DNA of 64,000 bases from Bettongia penicillata ogilbyi (lineage: Eukaryota; Chordata; Mammalia; Diprotodontia; Potoroidae), in assembly GCA_023548195.1 (NCBI GenBank), contig JAJHZJ010000121.1, forward strand, positions 4,405,680 to 4,469,679, read 5' to 3'. This document shows, piece after piece, positions 44,900 to 56,272 of the stretch. Every line of letters starts with the position of its first letter. Within the stretch, counting starts at the first letter, position 1. Below the pieces are notes generated by a model. That model made no database searches. It had not been told where the DNA came from and was given only the letters and a program-made list of their open reading frames with translations. A program made the position numbers and the translations under genes.

Positions 44900-46350
44900 T
44901 TAGTGTCATTTAGCAGTGTGAATTGATGATAGAATAAATTAAGGATACACACACTCTTCTGTTCTTCTAAAGCTTGTATTTATTGCTGTGATTTATCTGA
45001 CAATCTACATAAAGTGCTAGTTAGTACAGCTAAAATTATTAATTCTCCAGAGAATGAGATGCTCAATTGTTACCACAGCTCCAGGCAATTATTCCAAATT
45101 GACATGCAGGAATGACATACACCACAACTTATTTTTTTTTTGAAAGAAAATGCATCATAGATGCTAATTTTAAGGGAGCTTCTGTCCTCTACTCTTAACC
45201 AAACATTGCATTTTCTCATTAAAATATCGGCGTCTGTAATGAAGCACTTTGCTTTATAATTTAAAATGTCCCACCATGTCGCACGCACATTTGAACATTT
45301 AAATGCAATTCTGCTAATGTACTGATTAATTTATGTTATTCTCTTCCATTCACGTGGCAGATTTTAATTGCAATTAGTGAACTGATGTGGAGCCTCAGCA
45401 TGCCGAAGGCAAGGGTAAAGGCCCGATCAGTGTGGAACAATTACCAGGACTGTTGAGCATGTCAGATATTACTGAGAGCAGAGAAGATGCATCAAAGTTG
45501 CGAATCTCAATTCTCCTGGTAATAGCCGTGCTTGTGGGCCAGCATTGGCTCTGGAGAAAAAGCCAAATAAATGGGAATTATCTGAGCACTATAATACAAT
45601 TAAGCTGTCACAACAACTTTAGGCGCTGATCTTTTGCACTCATTCCACGTCTGTCTTGGGTTGCTTGGGGGTTGATACAGGAGGAAGACGTGTTCCAACC
45701 AGCGTCGTGTTCTTTGATCTGTCTGCTGTGCAGCTGTATCAAGGCACGGGGGCAACACCCGCTTTTCACTTAATGTAGCTGAGGTACAAATTCGTGTAAT
45801 TAATATAAAGAAGGCATTACTTTGATCTCTGTAAATATGCCTAGGATCCAAATTGAAAACCCAAGGGGAACTTTCTCAGGAGGATGCTATTAGGGCCAAA
45901 ATGCAATTTCATTAGGGACCACTTCTTGTCCGCTAGAGAGGCCTATTTTCTATTATATCGGCTGCTATTGCCAGCTGCATTACTCTGTTGTGCAGAAAAT
46001 CAGGTTGCTGGATCTGTGAACGAACTGCCTTGCTTCAATTAGCTATTTGGAATGTTATACTTTGCAATTTATTGCCGTAGTTCGTCATGACGTATTTTTT
46101 TGCTTTTCATAGTTACATCATTTTTTCCTGGTCAACATCTTAACCAAAGGGAGTTTTATGCTTCCAAAAGGAAAAGTAGTGTTTCTACTGTGTTTATTAT
46201 TGTATTAATAAGCAGTAATGTACACCACTGATCTTTTTTCATTGTTGTTCAAGTGCTATAAATTTCTAACAAATACTGCTAGCAAGTAGTATTAAATTTG
46301 CATTGTAATCAGCTATCTGGGTAAATAAACACATAGGCCTATGTAGGAGA
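44900..46350. promoter_or_regulatory. Candidate conserved non-coding (enhancer-like) region
   Basis: Repeat-free sequence of balanced composition with many ATTA/TAAT cores (attattaattctcc, gtactgattaatttatg, ttaattgcaattagtg, gtgtaattaatataaag, cttcaattagctat), a cgtcatgacgta palindromic CRE-like site near 46083-46094, and cattggctctgg- and cagctgcatt-type sites. Developmental enhancers often look like this. No homology search was possible, so function is inference. Short frames at 45387-45629 (+) and 45600-45851 (-) have no family resemblance. Confidence 0.35.
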
Positions 46351-46542
46351 TAGGCCAGCTATGCTCAGACGTGCCGGATTATTCAAGGAGCCCTTTTCCA
46401 ACAGGATATCTGGAACTCAGCTCCCACGGGTGTTTTCTCAGTCTCTGAGAACTTTCTCTTGCTTTAATCACTGCAATTATTACATCTATTTCTTTCCCCT
46501 CCTTCCTACTCTGTCTTTCCCCCCCACATCTCAGGTCTAGAG

Positions 46543-46738
46543 AAGGGGCTCTTAATTTGGGAGTCTGTGAATAGATTTCAGGGAATCTGTGAACATGAAT
46601 GGTAAAAAAAAAATTACATCTTTATTTGCACTGTCCTCTAACCGATATTTAGCATGTCTTTCAACTATTTGAGAACATTATTCGGAGGAGTTCATGGGCT
46701 TCGATAGACTGCCTGAAGTGTCGTTGCACAAAAAGGTT
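46543..46738 (+). mobile_element. hAT-like non-autonomous element
   Basis: Starts aggggctcttaatttgggag tctgtgaatag, continues tcagggaatctgtgaacatg and attacatctttatttgcact, and ends aaaaaggtttaagaaactct. The two ends are rough inverted repeats. Confidence 0.7.
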
Positions 46739-46744
46739 TAAGAA

Positions 46745-46985
46745 ACTCTGGCTTAGAACCAGAAAGCAACTCAGAGGCCATATAGTTCTTTATTTTTACA
46801 GATTTATTTTACAAATTTTTTACAAATTTACAAATTTACCAAATTTACAAATTTATCTTTATTTTACAGATGAGGAAACTGAAGTCCAGGGTGGTTGAAT
46901 AATTTGTCCAAGGTCACATAGGTAGTGGAGAGACAAAGCAAAGATTTAAACTCAAGTCCTGATGGGTCTAAATTCCGTGCTTTTC
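46745..46985 (-). repeat. MIR-type SINE with a local A/T tandem, minus strand
   Basis: Shows tttacagatgaggaaactga, ccaaggtcacataggtagtg and tctaaattccgtgcttttc. Near 46795-46860 the acagattta/acaaattt unit has multiplied in place into an imperfect short tandem. Confidence 0.75.
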
Positions 46986-48134
46986 ATATACAGTTCTCTA
47001 GTGTGAAAGGAAAGAGGAATTTCATCTAGTTACTTGGATGCTTTGCATTCTGGGGCCACTCTATGACCCTCTTCCAGATTCTCTCAAAGGCATTTTCTTA
47101 CCTGCTTTATTAATTCTGCTTACTGGAAGTCTGTTTCTACCAGGCTCATGGAAGCTATTTGTCCACCTCCCTATACATTTTTCTCTCCTTCAACTCTGCA
47201 GACCACTTTGTTTTCTGTGTTTTAGTCTGTAGCATGTATCTTTGGTGATTCAGCTAAATTTTCCTTTTTAAAAGATGGTGTCTTATTACCAGACCTTAAA
47301 TTCCATTGCTGGCTTTCTATAGCAAAGTACAGGCCCAGGGGAGTAGGGGCTAAGTGAGAAGATATTCTTTCAGCCATGAAGGTAAGGTTTAAAAGCGTTT
47401 TATTCTGTTACGACACAGAGAAGGGTCTGATTAAAAAGAACCTTTACAGACTTTATATTTTTAGTACAAACATTTCTCCCTAACCCCTTGGGGGCATATT
47501 TTTCCCTATCCTACCTCCATCTCTGGGGAGAATGAACTCAAGTTAAGCTCAGCTCCTACATAGCATTGGTCACATCAAGTTCATCTCTAGATTCAGCATT
47601 GCTGGATGAGTCCTTCTCTCACCTCTTGCTGAGCCAGGTCTTAAAGGTCATTTGTTGTTCTTTAGAGCACTAATGGGGAGCTATCTGAAAGCTCATTTTG
47701 AAGTTCACAAGGTCATGGCCTCTAATCCCTTCTCCTAGAGGTGAAAAGAATGAACACAGTGGCCAAGGACCAAAGCCCTACTCTGCCCTTGTGGGAAGGG
47801 TCCAAGGACTCTTCCTTACAGCATCACTTCTCACCTGATGCCATAAGCAAAATCATAAAAGGTCTAACAAGATTCGGCAACCAAATAGAATGACCTGGTC
47901 ACTAGTGTCCTTTGGAAGACCTAGTTCTAGCTAGGAGGCCGGTAAAAATGATTACTAACCACACATTTAGCATTCTGGAACAGATTACAGAAATTCTACT
48001 CCAATATTCTAGTTTCTCGAAGGTACTTCCAGTATGAGTTATCACAACTCTCTCAGAATCAGGTCCTGAGCCTCTCAAAATACCATCAGAGGCTAACGTA
48101 CCAGTCTCCATTAAATTTAGTTAGGTACACGTTA
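46986..48134. other. Unassigned sequence
   Basis: No gene recognised. Bases 47390-48115 could be an old LTR or other element (a tttattctg signal near 47400 on the complement), but nothing is diagnostic. Confidence 0.3.
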
Positions 48135-48265
48135 TTTGCCCTGATAGTAGGTAGGTAAACTCCTTGAGTATAGGGAACATTTAACTTTTCTCTTTCTATC
48201 CTCAGTGGCTAGCTCATTCTTGGAACATAGCAGGTACTTAATAAATGCTTCTTTATTGATTAATT
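48135..48265 (+). repeat. L2 3' end
   Basis: The text gtaaactccttgagtatagg, gaacatttaacttttctctt, tctatcctcagtggctagct and atagcaggtacttaataaat gctt is a clear L2 terminus. Confidence 0.8.
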
Positions 48266-48584
48266 AATAGTGAAGTCTAGAGTAGTAAGAGAAAACTTCA
48301 CGTAGGCGAGACATATGTAAGTAACTGTAGATAACCATACACACACATAAACAACACACACACGTATTTCTTCTATCGAAGCGATTTCCACATTTAACAA
48401 AACATAGTCTGTTTTTGGTTTAAACCTATATACAACAGAATGGCTCTACTTATATTTGATGAAAAATTAAGACCCAGTAAAGTTAAGACTTCTAGAGGTC
48501 ACAGAGGTTGTAAGCACCAGAGCAAGAGCCAGTGTTTTTCATTGCAAGGTGTAAGCTCTTTGGTTGGGAGGGCAGACATGGAAT

Positions 48585-48745
48585 ATGTATTAATACCTAC
48601 TATGTACTAAGCATGTGTTAAGTGTATTATAGATATCTCATCGGATCATTGAGGAAAGTGTTTCACTTTTTTTTTCCTTTTTCTTTTTGTTTTTGTATCC
48701 TCATTGCCAAGCACATTGCCTGGCACATAGTAAGCACTTAATACT
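48585..48745. repeat. MIR/L2-type fragments
   Basis: Two short pieces: ttaatacctactatgtacta agcatgtg (minus type) and tgtatcctcattgccaagca cattgcctggcacatagtaa gcacttaat (plus type). Confidence 0.55.
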
Positions 48746-48959
48746 AACTTGATTCCTGTTTAGCAGAATAAATGTTGATAAGCTTACTTGATAAGACAGC
48801 TACAGACTTTCTTTTGCTAGGCTTTTCAAGGTCCTCACTTCATAAAATATCACACCGTTACTCCCTTCAAGGCATCTCATTATACTTTTTCTAAGTTTTA
48901 TCATCTCATGGTCTCATGTCCATTCTCTGCCTCTTCCCATCTCTGTGCTGCTCTTCATA

Positions 48960-49155
48960 TACAGGATTTTTAGAGCTGGATAATATCACATCTGGGGCTT
49001 TTCTACTTTCTCATTTTATGGATGAGGAAATGGAGAGTCACAGAACAAGTGACTCGCTCAAAGTTGCACAGACCAGTAGTCCTTTAAAGAGCTGGTATCC
49101 TAACCCATGTCTCTCCTAACTCAAAAGTACAGTGCTTCTCCTACTGCACTATCTT
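48960..49155 (-). repeat. MIR-type SINE, minus strand
   Basis: Reads tttttagagctggataatat, ctcattttatggatgaggaa, atggagagtcacagaacaag, agttgcacagaccagtagtc and gtgcttctcctactgcacta. Confidence 0.75.
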
Positions 49156-49684
49156 CAGGAGGGATCTCTTCTATAATATCTACCCATCAAAGGCAGGGTA
49201 ATATTTGGGCCTCAAATTGGAGTGTACTTTGAATGTATGAAGGTCGGCTGATACAATATAAATGCCAGGGTTGATTTTTAGTCCCAGCCCATCTTCATCT
49301 CCCACTGACTTTCCTTCACCCACAGTCAATACTTGATGTTGGTAGAGAGCTATGGGGACATACCTGTATGTTTTTTCTCTTCAGGTAGGAAATTACTATA
49401 CAGCTTATAATGAATGATTGGCTTATCTGTCTCAAGAACTATGCAAAATTAAAATCACACTGAGACTCTACCTGTGAGTTTCAGTCCTAACCTTGATCGT
49501 GTTCAGGGATAGTGAAATTCCTGGTTGCTTTTCAGAAAAGACAGTCAATCAGGTTAACTACATAGTAAGTTACATGCAAAATACTCTGACTGAGGAGGGA
49601 CTCATCAAACTTGATTTAATTTCAGTTCCATTCAACTTGTGAGTTTAATAAGATTTGAACCTAGCATCTGTAGATGACAGGAAA
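49156..49684. other. Unassigned sequence
   Basis: No gene or repeat recognised. Confidence 0.4.
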
Positions 49685-49830
49685 TTTTTTATAAAAATGT
49701 TTTATTGATGCTTTCTCTTTCCAACTTTAAATATATGGTCCCATGAGCCATAATTTCTCAATTACCTTCCCTTCCTCTCCCCTCCCTTCAATAGAACTCT
49801 CTTATAACAAAGTACAACTAAACAAAACCA
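49685..49830 (-). repeat. LINE 3' UTR fragment, probably L1, minus strand
   Basis: The text aaatgttttattgatgcttt, ttcccttcctctcccctccc and ctcttataacaaagtacaac resembles the reversed 3' UTR of marsupial L1-type elements. Confidence 0.5.
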
Positions 49831-49885
49831 ATAGGTTTTAGGAGAGGACCAAGCAATAGGAGAGGAGAAAGGAATGTTTCATCAT

Positions 49886-50055
49886 AATGGTACAGAGGAA
49901 AGAGTGCTGGATTTGGAGTCGGAGGGGGTAGGTCCAAATAGTGACTCATTTGTGTGACTTTGGGCAAGCCATTTCTCTTCTCGAGTTTTCAGTTTCTTCG
50001 TCTGTAGAGTCAGGGGGTTGGGCTAGATGGTCTCTGAGGTACTATTCAGTTGTTT
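49886..50055 (+). repeat. tRNA-derived SINE
   Basis: Runs aatggtacagaggaaagagt, gctggatttggagtcggagg, gtgtgactttgggcaagcca, tcagtttcttcgtctgtaga and gggctagatggtctctgagg. Confidence 0.75.
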
Positions 50056-50516
50056 TTTAATTCACTGTAATTCATCAATTACTTAATTCCATTACATTGA
50101 ATGAATTGACCTACTCAAGATGAATTCTTTTCAGTTCTAATAATGATAATAATTGTGCTGTAATATTTCAAGGATCTGTGATTCCAACAAGGAGGATATA
50201 CCTTCCACAATCCAGATTAATACCCCTCTGTGACTTAGTAGATGGTCTTTGAGAATTGCTATGACCAAACAATTCATCACCACATGGCCAAACTTGGGAT
50301 TCTTGCCACTGGGTATATGAACTTGTTTTTGAAAGGATTTTGATAATTGTATTTCAGTATAATTGGTTGTCCTTTGGAATTCTATGCATTTTTTCTTTTG
50401 CATTTGAAAAATTCTGAAAGGGGGTTCACCAGATTATTAAGGCATTCATTACCTAAAAAAAGTGAAAAATTCCCACTCTGTATATTTAGTCAGGCTTAAC
50501 CTCATAGAATATTCAG
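50056..50516. other. Unassigned sequence
   Basis: No gene or repeat recognised. Confidence 0.4.
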
Positions 50517-50960
50517 TAAATTAATGAAAATTTATTAAGTATTTACTATGTGCAAGGCAGCTAGATAGTACATGGATAGAGTGCCAGGCCTAGAGTCAGG
50601 AAGACTCAGCTTCCTGTATTTAAATCTAGCCTCAGATTCTTGATAGCTGTGTGACCCTGGGCAAGTCACTTAACCTTGTTTGTCTCAGTTTCCTCATCTG
50701 CAAAATGAGCTAGAGAAAGAAATGACAAACTATTCCAGTATCTTTGCCAAGAAAACCCCAATTGGGGTCTCAAAGAGTCAGATGCAATTGAAAATGACTG
50801 AACATTCATGTGCAAGACCTGGTGCTAAGCTCTGGGGACACAAAGAAAGGCAAAAGGCAGGCCCTGCTCTCAAGGAAATCACAATCTGCTGGTGAAGACA
50901 ACATGCAAACAACTATATACCAACAGGCTATATAGAAGGCCTTGCAGTTCACTGGCACAG
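50517..50960 (-). repeat. L2 3' end, minus strand, split by a SINE
   Basis: The left part reads tgaaaatttattaagtattt actatgtgcaag. The right part from 50808 reads atgtgcaagacctggtgcta, agctctggggacacaaagaa, ctgctctcaaggaaatcaca and agacaacatgcaaacaact. Removing the SINE restores a normal L2 terminus. Confidence 0.85.
50557..50807 (+). repeat. tRNA-headed SINE with RTE-type 3' end, inserted in L2
   Basis: Starts gcagctagatagtacatgga, then gtcaggaagactcagcttcc, tgtgtgaccctgggcaagtc, tcagtttcctcatctgcaaa, cagtatctttgccaagaaaa and tgaaaatgactgaacattc. Perfect 9-base copies atgtgcaag stand at 50548-50556 and 50808-50816. Confidence 0.93.
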
Positions 50961-52044
50961 CCTTTTGGAACCCAAGGTCGCCTTTCCACCAAGATTAAGA
51001 ATAGTGGGAACACTTCAATAAAAGATGATAATAATCTCAATAATAGTTTACCTTTTTAAAAGTTAATTTATTTTTAAAATTCTGAACCAAAAAGAGCATT
51101 TTATATGAAAATATAATAATCACAGTCATAATGACAAGCATAGTTCAAATCATACAAAGGGCATATGAAGGCCCATGATGGGTATGTGCAGGTTGTAACA
51201 CATGGCATGTGTTATGAGAAACTTTGAAGAATAGGAATAAAGGTTGTCATCGAAGAACGTATGATCAGAAGAGAAAAATGGCTGGTTAGGTGGCAAGAGT
51301 GAGGAGTGATATAGGTGTGACCAGGCAAAGTCAGGATAATTCAAGGAAGGCTATCCAGTATGTTGGGTGGACCCTCCGTGGTAAGTACTTGTTCACACCA
51401 AGTACACACAGCCAGTAAGTGGTAGATCTGGGGTTGGGAGAAGGAGCATTGTGTGAAGAAACATTTCCATAGAACTCTGAGAGACCTTTGGTTTGAAAAG
51501 GCAGGTGAGAAACCTATATTATCTATATCTATATCCATATCATATATCTATATCTCTGAAAGAATAGAAGCATTGTATGGACAAGATTTGTCCTGAAGAG
51601 CGTTTTTGAACTGTTAACAGTTGAATAAGACAAAGACTTTAGTGTTTGTTCCACAAGGGCCATGATCTTGGAAGTTGGCTCCCTGGGGAAGGTGATAGAG
51701 CACCATCTTCTGGACAGAACTTGAGAAGTCCATGAAATTGAGTGTCCACGTGGTGTTTGGGGGAGCTGATCTACTGAGGATAGAAACTGAAAAAAGATAG
51801 AAAGTAGAACCTGGTGAATTCACCAGTAGAACTTGGTGAATGCCCCAAGGGAAAAACAGCATGGGAGAGATGAATAGAAAGGGTCTGTTTAGAGGAGCTA
51901 AGTCTGTCCTTTCTTTCTCGAGACTTCTCAGGTCTATGCCATAGAGCACAGAGACTGCATAGGTCTCTGGCAAATGGTTGTCCAAAGGTAGGGAACCTGT
52001 CACTTCACTCTAAAAGGAAAATGGGATAATGAAAAAGGGCACAA
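50961..52044. other. Unassigned sequence with a TATC-rich tract
   Basis: No repeat named except a TATC/TATA tract at 51515-51560. A 129-codon open frame at 51614-52003 (-) is the longest outside repeats but has no recognisable motif and no supporting signals. I do not call it a gene. Confidence 0.4.
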
Positions 52045-52120
52045 CTCCTGGGCAAGTCACTTAAACTGTCTTGGTCTTGGTTTTTTCATATGTAAAATGA
52101 GAGGGTTGGACTCTAAGATA
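52045..52120 (+). repeat. tRNA-derived SINE 3' half
   Basis: The text cctgggcaagtcacttaaac, ttttcatatgtaaaatgaga and gggttggactctaagatac is a SINE core without its head. Confidence 0.65.
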
Positions 52121-52451
52121 CGCCATTTGAGAGCTGAGAGAGAGTATGTAAATGGAGCTGATGCTTCCTAAATTGATCAAGAGTAGAAAATGATTTGTTC
52201 AAGTCATGTATGATTTGATCTCTAGATCTATGATTATACAGCTTAGATGCAAGCTCTTTCTGTGTCTCAATTGGTAAATTAGGTTGTTTTGTTTTAAGTC
52301 TTGTAAACTTGAGTGCTTAGGAGCTGAGTAGTATTGGATGTTGATATTCCTAAGATCCACCTGGATGGTGATAATGAGTCAGAGGTACATGGGGCATCCA
52401 AAATATATTAAGCCACTTCATGTCAGAAGGGAAATTCTGATACAAGGGTTA
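52121..52451. other. Unassigned sequence
   Basis: No gene or repeat recognised. Confidence 0.4.
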
Positions 52452-52492
52452 AACACACACACACACACACATACATACACACACACATACAC
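52452..52492. repeat. (CA)n microsatellite
   Basis: About 20 CA units with TA interruptions. Confidence 0.95.
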
Positions 52493-52756
52493 ATTTTATG
52501 TGAACAGTAGTATGAGTATTGTTTAAAGCTAACCACTTGAAAAAGCCTAGCCTAGTTTATTTTTCTCTTACTATCAGATTTCAAAGCACAGTTCAGTGTC
52601 AATGGCCCTTTCCTGAATTTGCCTTCAAAAAAGTCCAGTGATTACATAGTTCAGGATGTTGTTGCCTCTATAAAAACTGATTATTCACACTTGACCAGTA
52701 AGAGGAATAGTCACATTTAGAGATACTGAGCTATCATCCAGTACTTAATCCCATCC

Positions 52757-52990
52757 CCAGATTAGGCTGTGTTCCTCCTTTGTTACTGAAGACCATGCCA
52801 TCAGAGAAATGATGATGTGACTTGCACTTGACTTTGCCTCACTTCTCCTCCTCTGAATCCACTGACCTGATATTCCTTAGGATGACTGGAGATGATCCAG
52901 GATGCACTGGGAGACCTTGGCCCCTTTAGGTCAAGGTCTATGCAGGTATTCACTTAGGGTGAGGTGACACCCATTCAGTGAATAGGCCTG
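52757..52990 (-). repeat. SINE family A, minus strand
   Basis: Complement of the family A landmarks: tgtgttcctcctttgttact, gatgatgtgacttgcacttg, cacttctcctcctctgaatc, gatgactggagatgatccag gatgcactgggagacc and the far end cacccattcagtgaatagg. Confidence 0.8.
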
Positions 52991-53174
52991 TTTAAAAGAA
53001 GTAGTCAGGGCATGGCCCCTTTAATGAAGCAAAGAAGAGAAAGACTTCAGGCTAGGAGAGAAACAACAGTTGCTATTGATAATCACTCTGAAGCCAGGAG
53101 GGTCCAGAAGAGAGCCATTAGGCAAGGGGCAGGGGCCCCATGGTGTCTGAGCTTCAGAGTGCAGTAGACTCAAG

Positions 53175-53250
53175 GTGAAGGGAAAGGAAAGGAAGGGAAG
53201 GGAAGGGAACAAAAAGGAAGAGAAAGGAAGGGAAGGGAGGGAAAGGAGAC
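53175..53250. repeat. (GGGAA)n-type purine tract
   Basis: Imperfect ggaaa/gggaa units on the plus strand, lying between two minus-strand family A SINEs. Confidence 0.9.
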
Positions 53251-53370
53251 TAGCCAGTAAAACCCAAATCAACTAGGCATCTTTTGCCATCCAAATTTAC
53301 CTTCCTGTGGAGTGGAGAAGCAAGGGGAGAGTGAGACAGACAGGAAAGGAGGAGCTGAATCTACTCACAG

Positions 53371-53517
53371 GGTTGTGTTCCTCCTTCATTGTGGAAGAAG
53401 ACATTGCCATCAGAGAAATGATGACGTGACTTGCACTTGACTAATTTGAGTGAGGGAGGCTGTGCAAGGTCATGAGCCTCACTTCTCCTCCAGAGTCATC
53501 CCAGATTAAACTAAATG
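53371..53517 (-). repeat. SINE family A, partial, minus strand
   Basis: Shows ttgtgttcctccttcattgt, gatgacgtgacttgcacttg, tgagtgagggaggctgtgca aggtcatgagcctcacttct and cctccagagtcatcc. It has the CCTCCCTCACTC segment that the neighbour at 52757 lacks, so the two are separate insertions or a duplicated then trimmed pair. Confidence 0.75.
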
Positions 53518-53989
53518 ATTTAGCTCTCTCTATTACTAGTTGCACTGTGAAATTTAAATAGGCAGTAAAAAGAGGGAACTCTCTTCTTCTAAAAAAAGCA
53601 ATTTTCAAAAACTAGTTTACTTGACCTGAATAATAATGTCGATGAAAAAAACAGCTATGGCGCCAACTTAGTAAATGGAGACACAGTGTAACTGAATCAT
53701 ATTCAATGAACACATCCAAGAAGGAGGTGGAAAAATACAATTGCCATTACTTGAGGAGAGCAAATGATCCAAAACATGGCTATTCTTTTCCACCCTTGAC
53801 AAAATTAATATTACTTTCTCTACTTTTTTTCTACTTGATTCTAACTGGTACTATAATTAAAATAGCTTTTTCTAAGGAGCTCCAAGTGCTTGTGAGACAT
53901 TGTCTAATTAATCCCTATCACTGTTCTGTGAGGTAAGCAAGCCCTGAGACTCCTACATCTGCCTGAAAGAGGGAGACAGCTTGATCTAG
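53518..53989. other. Unassigned sequence
   Basis: No gene or repeat recognised. Confidence 0.4.
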
Positions 53990-54300
53990 AGGGCATGCTG
54001 CTGCTCTTTCTTGATTGTCTTATGGAAAATGACAGCAGCTGTCAAAACCATCCTCTGGGTCTCACAAATTGTAAATCAGCAACCTCATCAGTGCCAAACC
54101 CACCATTTGCTAGCTAAGAGTCTAAAAACAATGAATCAGCTCCTCTGCACTTATTTGCCTCACTGGCAGTTCTACATAATGCTTTGCAGCCTTTCTCTGA
54201 CCTCGATTAAGGCCAAGCCAACTCAATTTAAATGTAGAGACGTGTCTTTGGTGGACTTTGATCCCGTTCTCTTATCCTTCGTGTTTCTAAACTGAAAAAT
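53990..54300. promoter_or_regulatory. Candidate conserved non-coding block
   Basis: Repeat-free and compositionally balanced. Contains tgacagcagctgtca (54030-54044): two opposed TGACAG cores of the kind MEIS/TGIF homeodomain proteins bind, around a CAGCTG E-box. Function is inference. Confidence 0.3.
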
Positions 54301-54521
54301 CTTAATCTTTTTGGTTTGTTTCCACAACTGAAGTAACTCCTTTCTCTTTTATCACTGACTTTCTCTGAACCTTTTCCTGTGCTGTCGTTGAAATGGGCCC
54401 ACATTATTAAATGTTCAGACATGTCATTCATTTTGTTAATTTTTTTTTGCTTTGTTTCAAATACATACTATAGGTTGTTTTTTTTGGTCCTTTTTTGAGG
54501 GGGAAGGGGAGGAGGTAGAGG

Positions 54522-54790
54522 GATGTGTGGCTTGGTGGATAGAGAGCTGGCCTTTCTGGTCTTTCCAGCTTGGAAAGCTGAGGTTCAATTCTGCTTTCTG
54601 ACATTCTGGCCGTGAGACCCTTGGAAAATCACTTGGCCTCAGTTTTATGGAGTTTATATAACTCTCAAATTCTAAGTTGTAGAGTAGGTGTCAACCTGCG
54701 TTGGAAGAGGGAATTTCTGCATCTGAGAGTTCCCTACACTAATGAAGTCACAAGTCAGATTCCTGTTTCCAAGCCCTATTCCTATCCTTA
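54522..54790 (+). repeat. tRNA-derived SINE, family B
   Basis: The head is gtgtggcttggtggatagag agc, followed by gaggttcaattctgctttc, cgtgagacccttggaaaatc ac and the family tail taggtgtcaacctgcgttgg, gagagttccctacactaatg aagtcacaagtcag. It shares the tail of 16139-16385. Confidence 0.8.
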
Positions 54791-55101
54791 ATTGCTGTCT
54801 TTATCCCTTTTTGGTTATAACTGCCTACTGGGCTGATGTTCAAAGAACAGTTAAAGATGTTTTTAAGGCCTTCCTATTCTTGTAAGCCAGATCCTTTCAT
54901 CCTACATGCACAGCTAGCACTGTTCATATACTTATTCGCATGGCTTTGGTCTTAAAGGATGATGAAACTCTGAAAGAGGTGACGATAGAAGTAGGAGATT
55001 TTTGTTCCCTAAGAATCTCAGGAAGAAAGTGGTGAACTATCACCACTCTTGGAAACATTAGACATTGTCTTGCCAGAAGGCGAGGGGTTGGATCAGTTGG
55101 A

Positions 55102-55205
55102 TTCAATTCACTTCAATCTACCAAACATTTATTAAGTACTTTCTATGCATTTAAGGCATCATGCAGAGTGGGAATAAAACAATCTATGCTTTCAAGTTCA
55201 TCATT
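55102..55205 (-). repeat. L2 3' end fragment, minus strand
   Basis: The text caatctaccaaacatttatt, aagtactttctatgcattta and ggcatcatgcagagtgggaa is a reversed L2 terminus. Confidence 0.65.
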
Positions 55206-56185
55206 TATCTAATGAATGATCTCCACAGATCCTTTTCAGGCTGTAACTTCATGAATACAATGAGTCTTAGAGTGTCCTGTTTTGTTTTTCAGGTAGGAAG
55301 AGGAGTGTACCCTCTTTCTTTGTTTCTGAATTACTGACTATAAAAATGTTTGGAAAGAGTAAGAATTATTGGCTCTAACCATGAGGTGACCATCTAATGT
55401 ATGTCAGGATCCTGAAAGAGTTAATGCACCTCTCTTCATTTCTAATATTGATATCAGGGAGTCAATGAGAGAAAAGGAGAACAGTTTTTATCTGAAACAA
55501 GGAAAAATGATATATATTTGTAGTGGATGGTGATCAGAATGAACCCTTGATTTGTTGTCCTGGAACATCTCGTATGGTACTAAGTATGTGTTTTGGCCCC
55601 TTACTGAGGGACACGTACTTGACTGAGATAATATTGTAATTCCTGATTGGTTCTTGCTGACTAAGGGAGGTCTCACAGATGATTAGCAATCTAGAGTTAG
55701 AGGGTAAGTTCCTAGATAAGAGTTTGTCCCCTGTAATTCTTAGTTGCCATTTTAAAGATTATGCCCTGTCTCTGCAGACTAATCTGGAGTTACTGTGATA
55801 TGCCAGTCTAACCACTTGGGGGACAGTCATGAGTTTAGGCACTGGTAGCATTGATATCCTATGAAGGAGACAGATCAATTGGAAGATTCATTATTGCTGT
55901 TCATCCTCTATTAATTCAATGATCTATGTACCCAATTTCTGAGCATTACTCCAATTGTGCCGGCCCAGCCTATGGCAGCTCAAATGGCTCCTCCCAGTAA
56001 CCTTTCAGGGATGACTCCTGGTGTCCTCCTTCTTTTCTTCTTCTTTAAAGTCCTTTTTCAGGTCAAGGTTAAGGGTGAACCCTGGAACTCAAGATGCTGG
56101 ATAAACTGACCAGTCTTTGGATCAGTCCCTTGTTATTAGACTCTCAAGAGATTACTCCCTGTGGATGAAGCCAAAGATAGTACAT
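55206..56185. other. Unassigned sequence
   Basis: About 1 kb with no named element; no convincing open frame. Confidence 0.4.
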
Positions 56186-56263
56186 CATAGGATCATAGAT
56201 TCAGTGTGAAAAGGTCTTAAAATTCTATCTCTCCCCTTTATTTTGTAGTTGAGAGAACTCAGA
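56186..56263 (-). repeat. MIR-type SINE fragment next to an L1
   Basis: The text atcatagattcagtgtgaaa, aggtcttaaaattctatctc and ttgtagttgagagaactcag is a SINE complement that stops at the L1 junction. Confidence 0.55.
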
Positions 56264-56272
56264 CAGAGAGGT

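Noticed and set aside
45387..45851. Opposing short frames in the repeat-free block as a coding exon
   Set aside because: No family resemblance on either strand; the texture fits non-coding regulatory DNA better.
51614..52003. 129-codon open frame on the minus strand
   Set aside because: Longest frame outside repeats, but this length is expected by chance in 64 kb of AT-rich six-frame sequence. There is no recognisable domain, codon pattern, splice signal or neighbouring exon.
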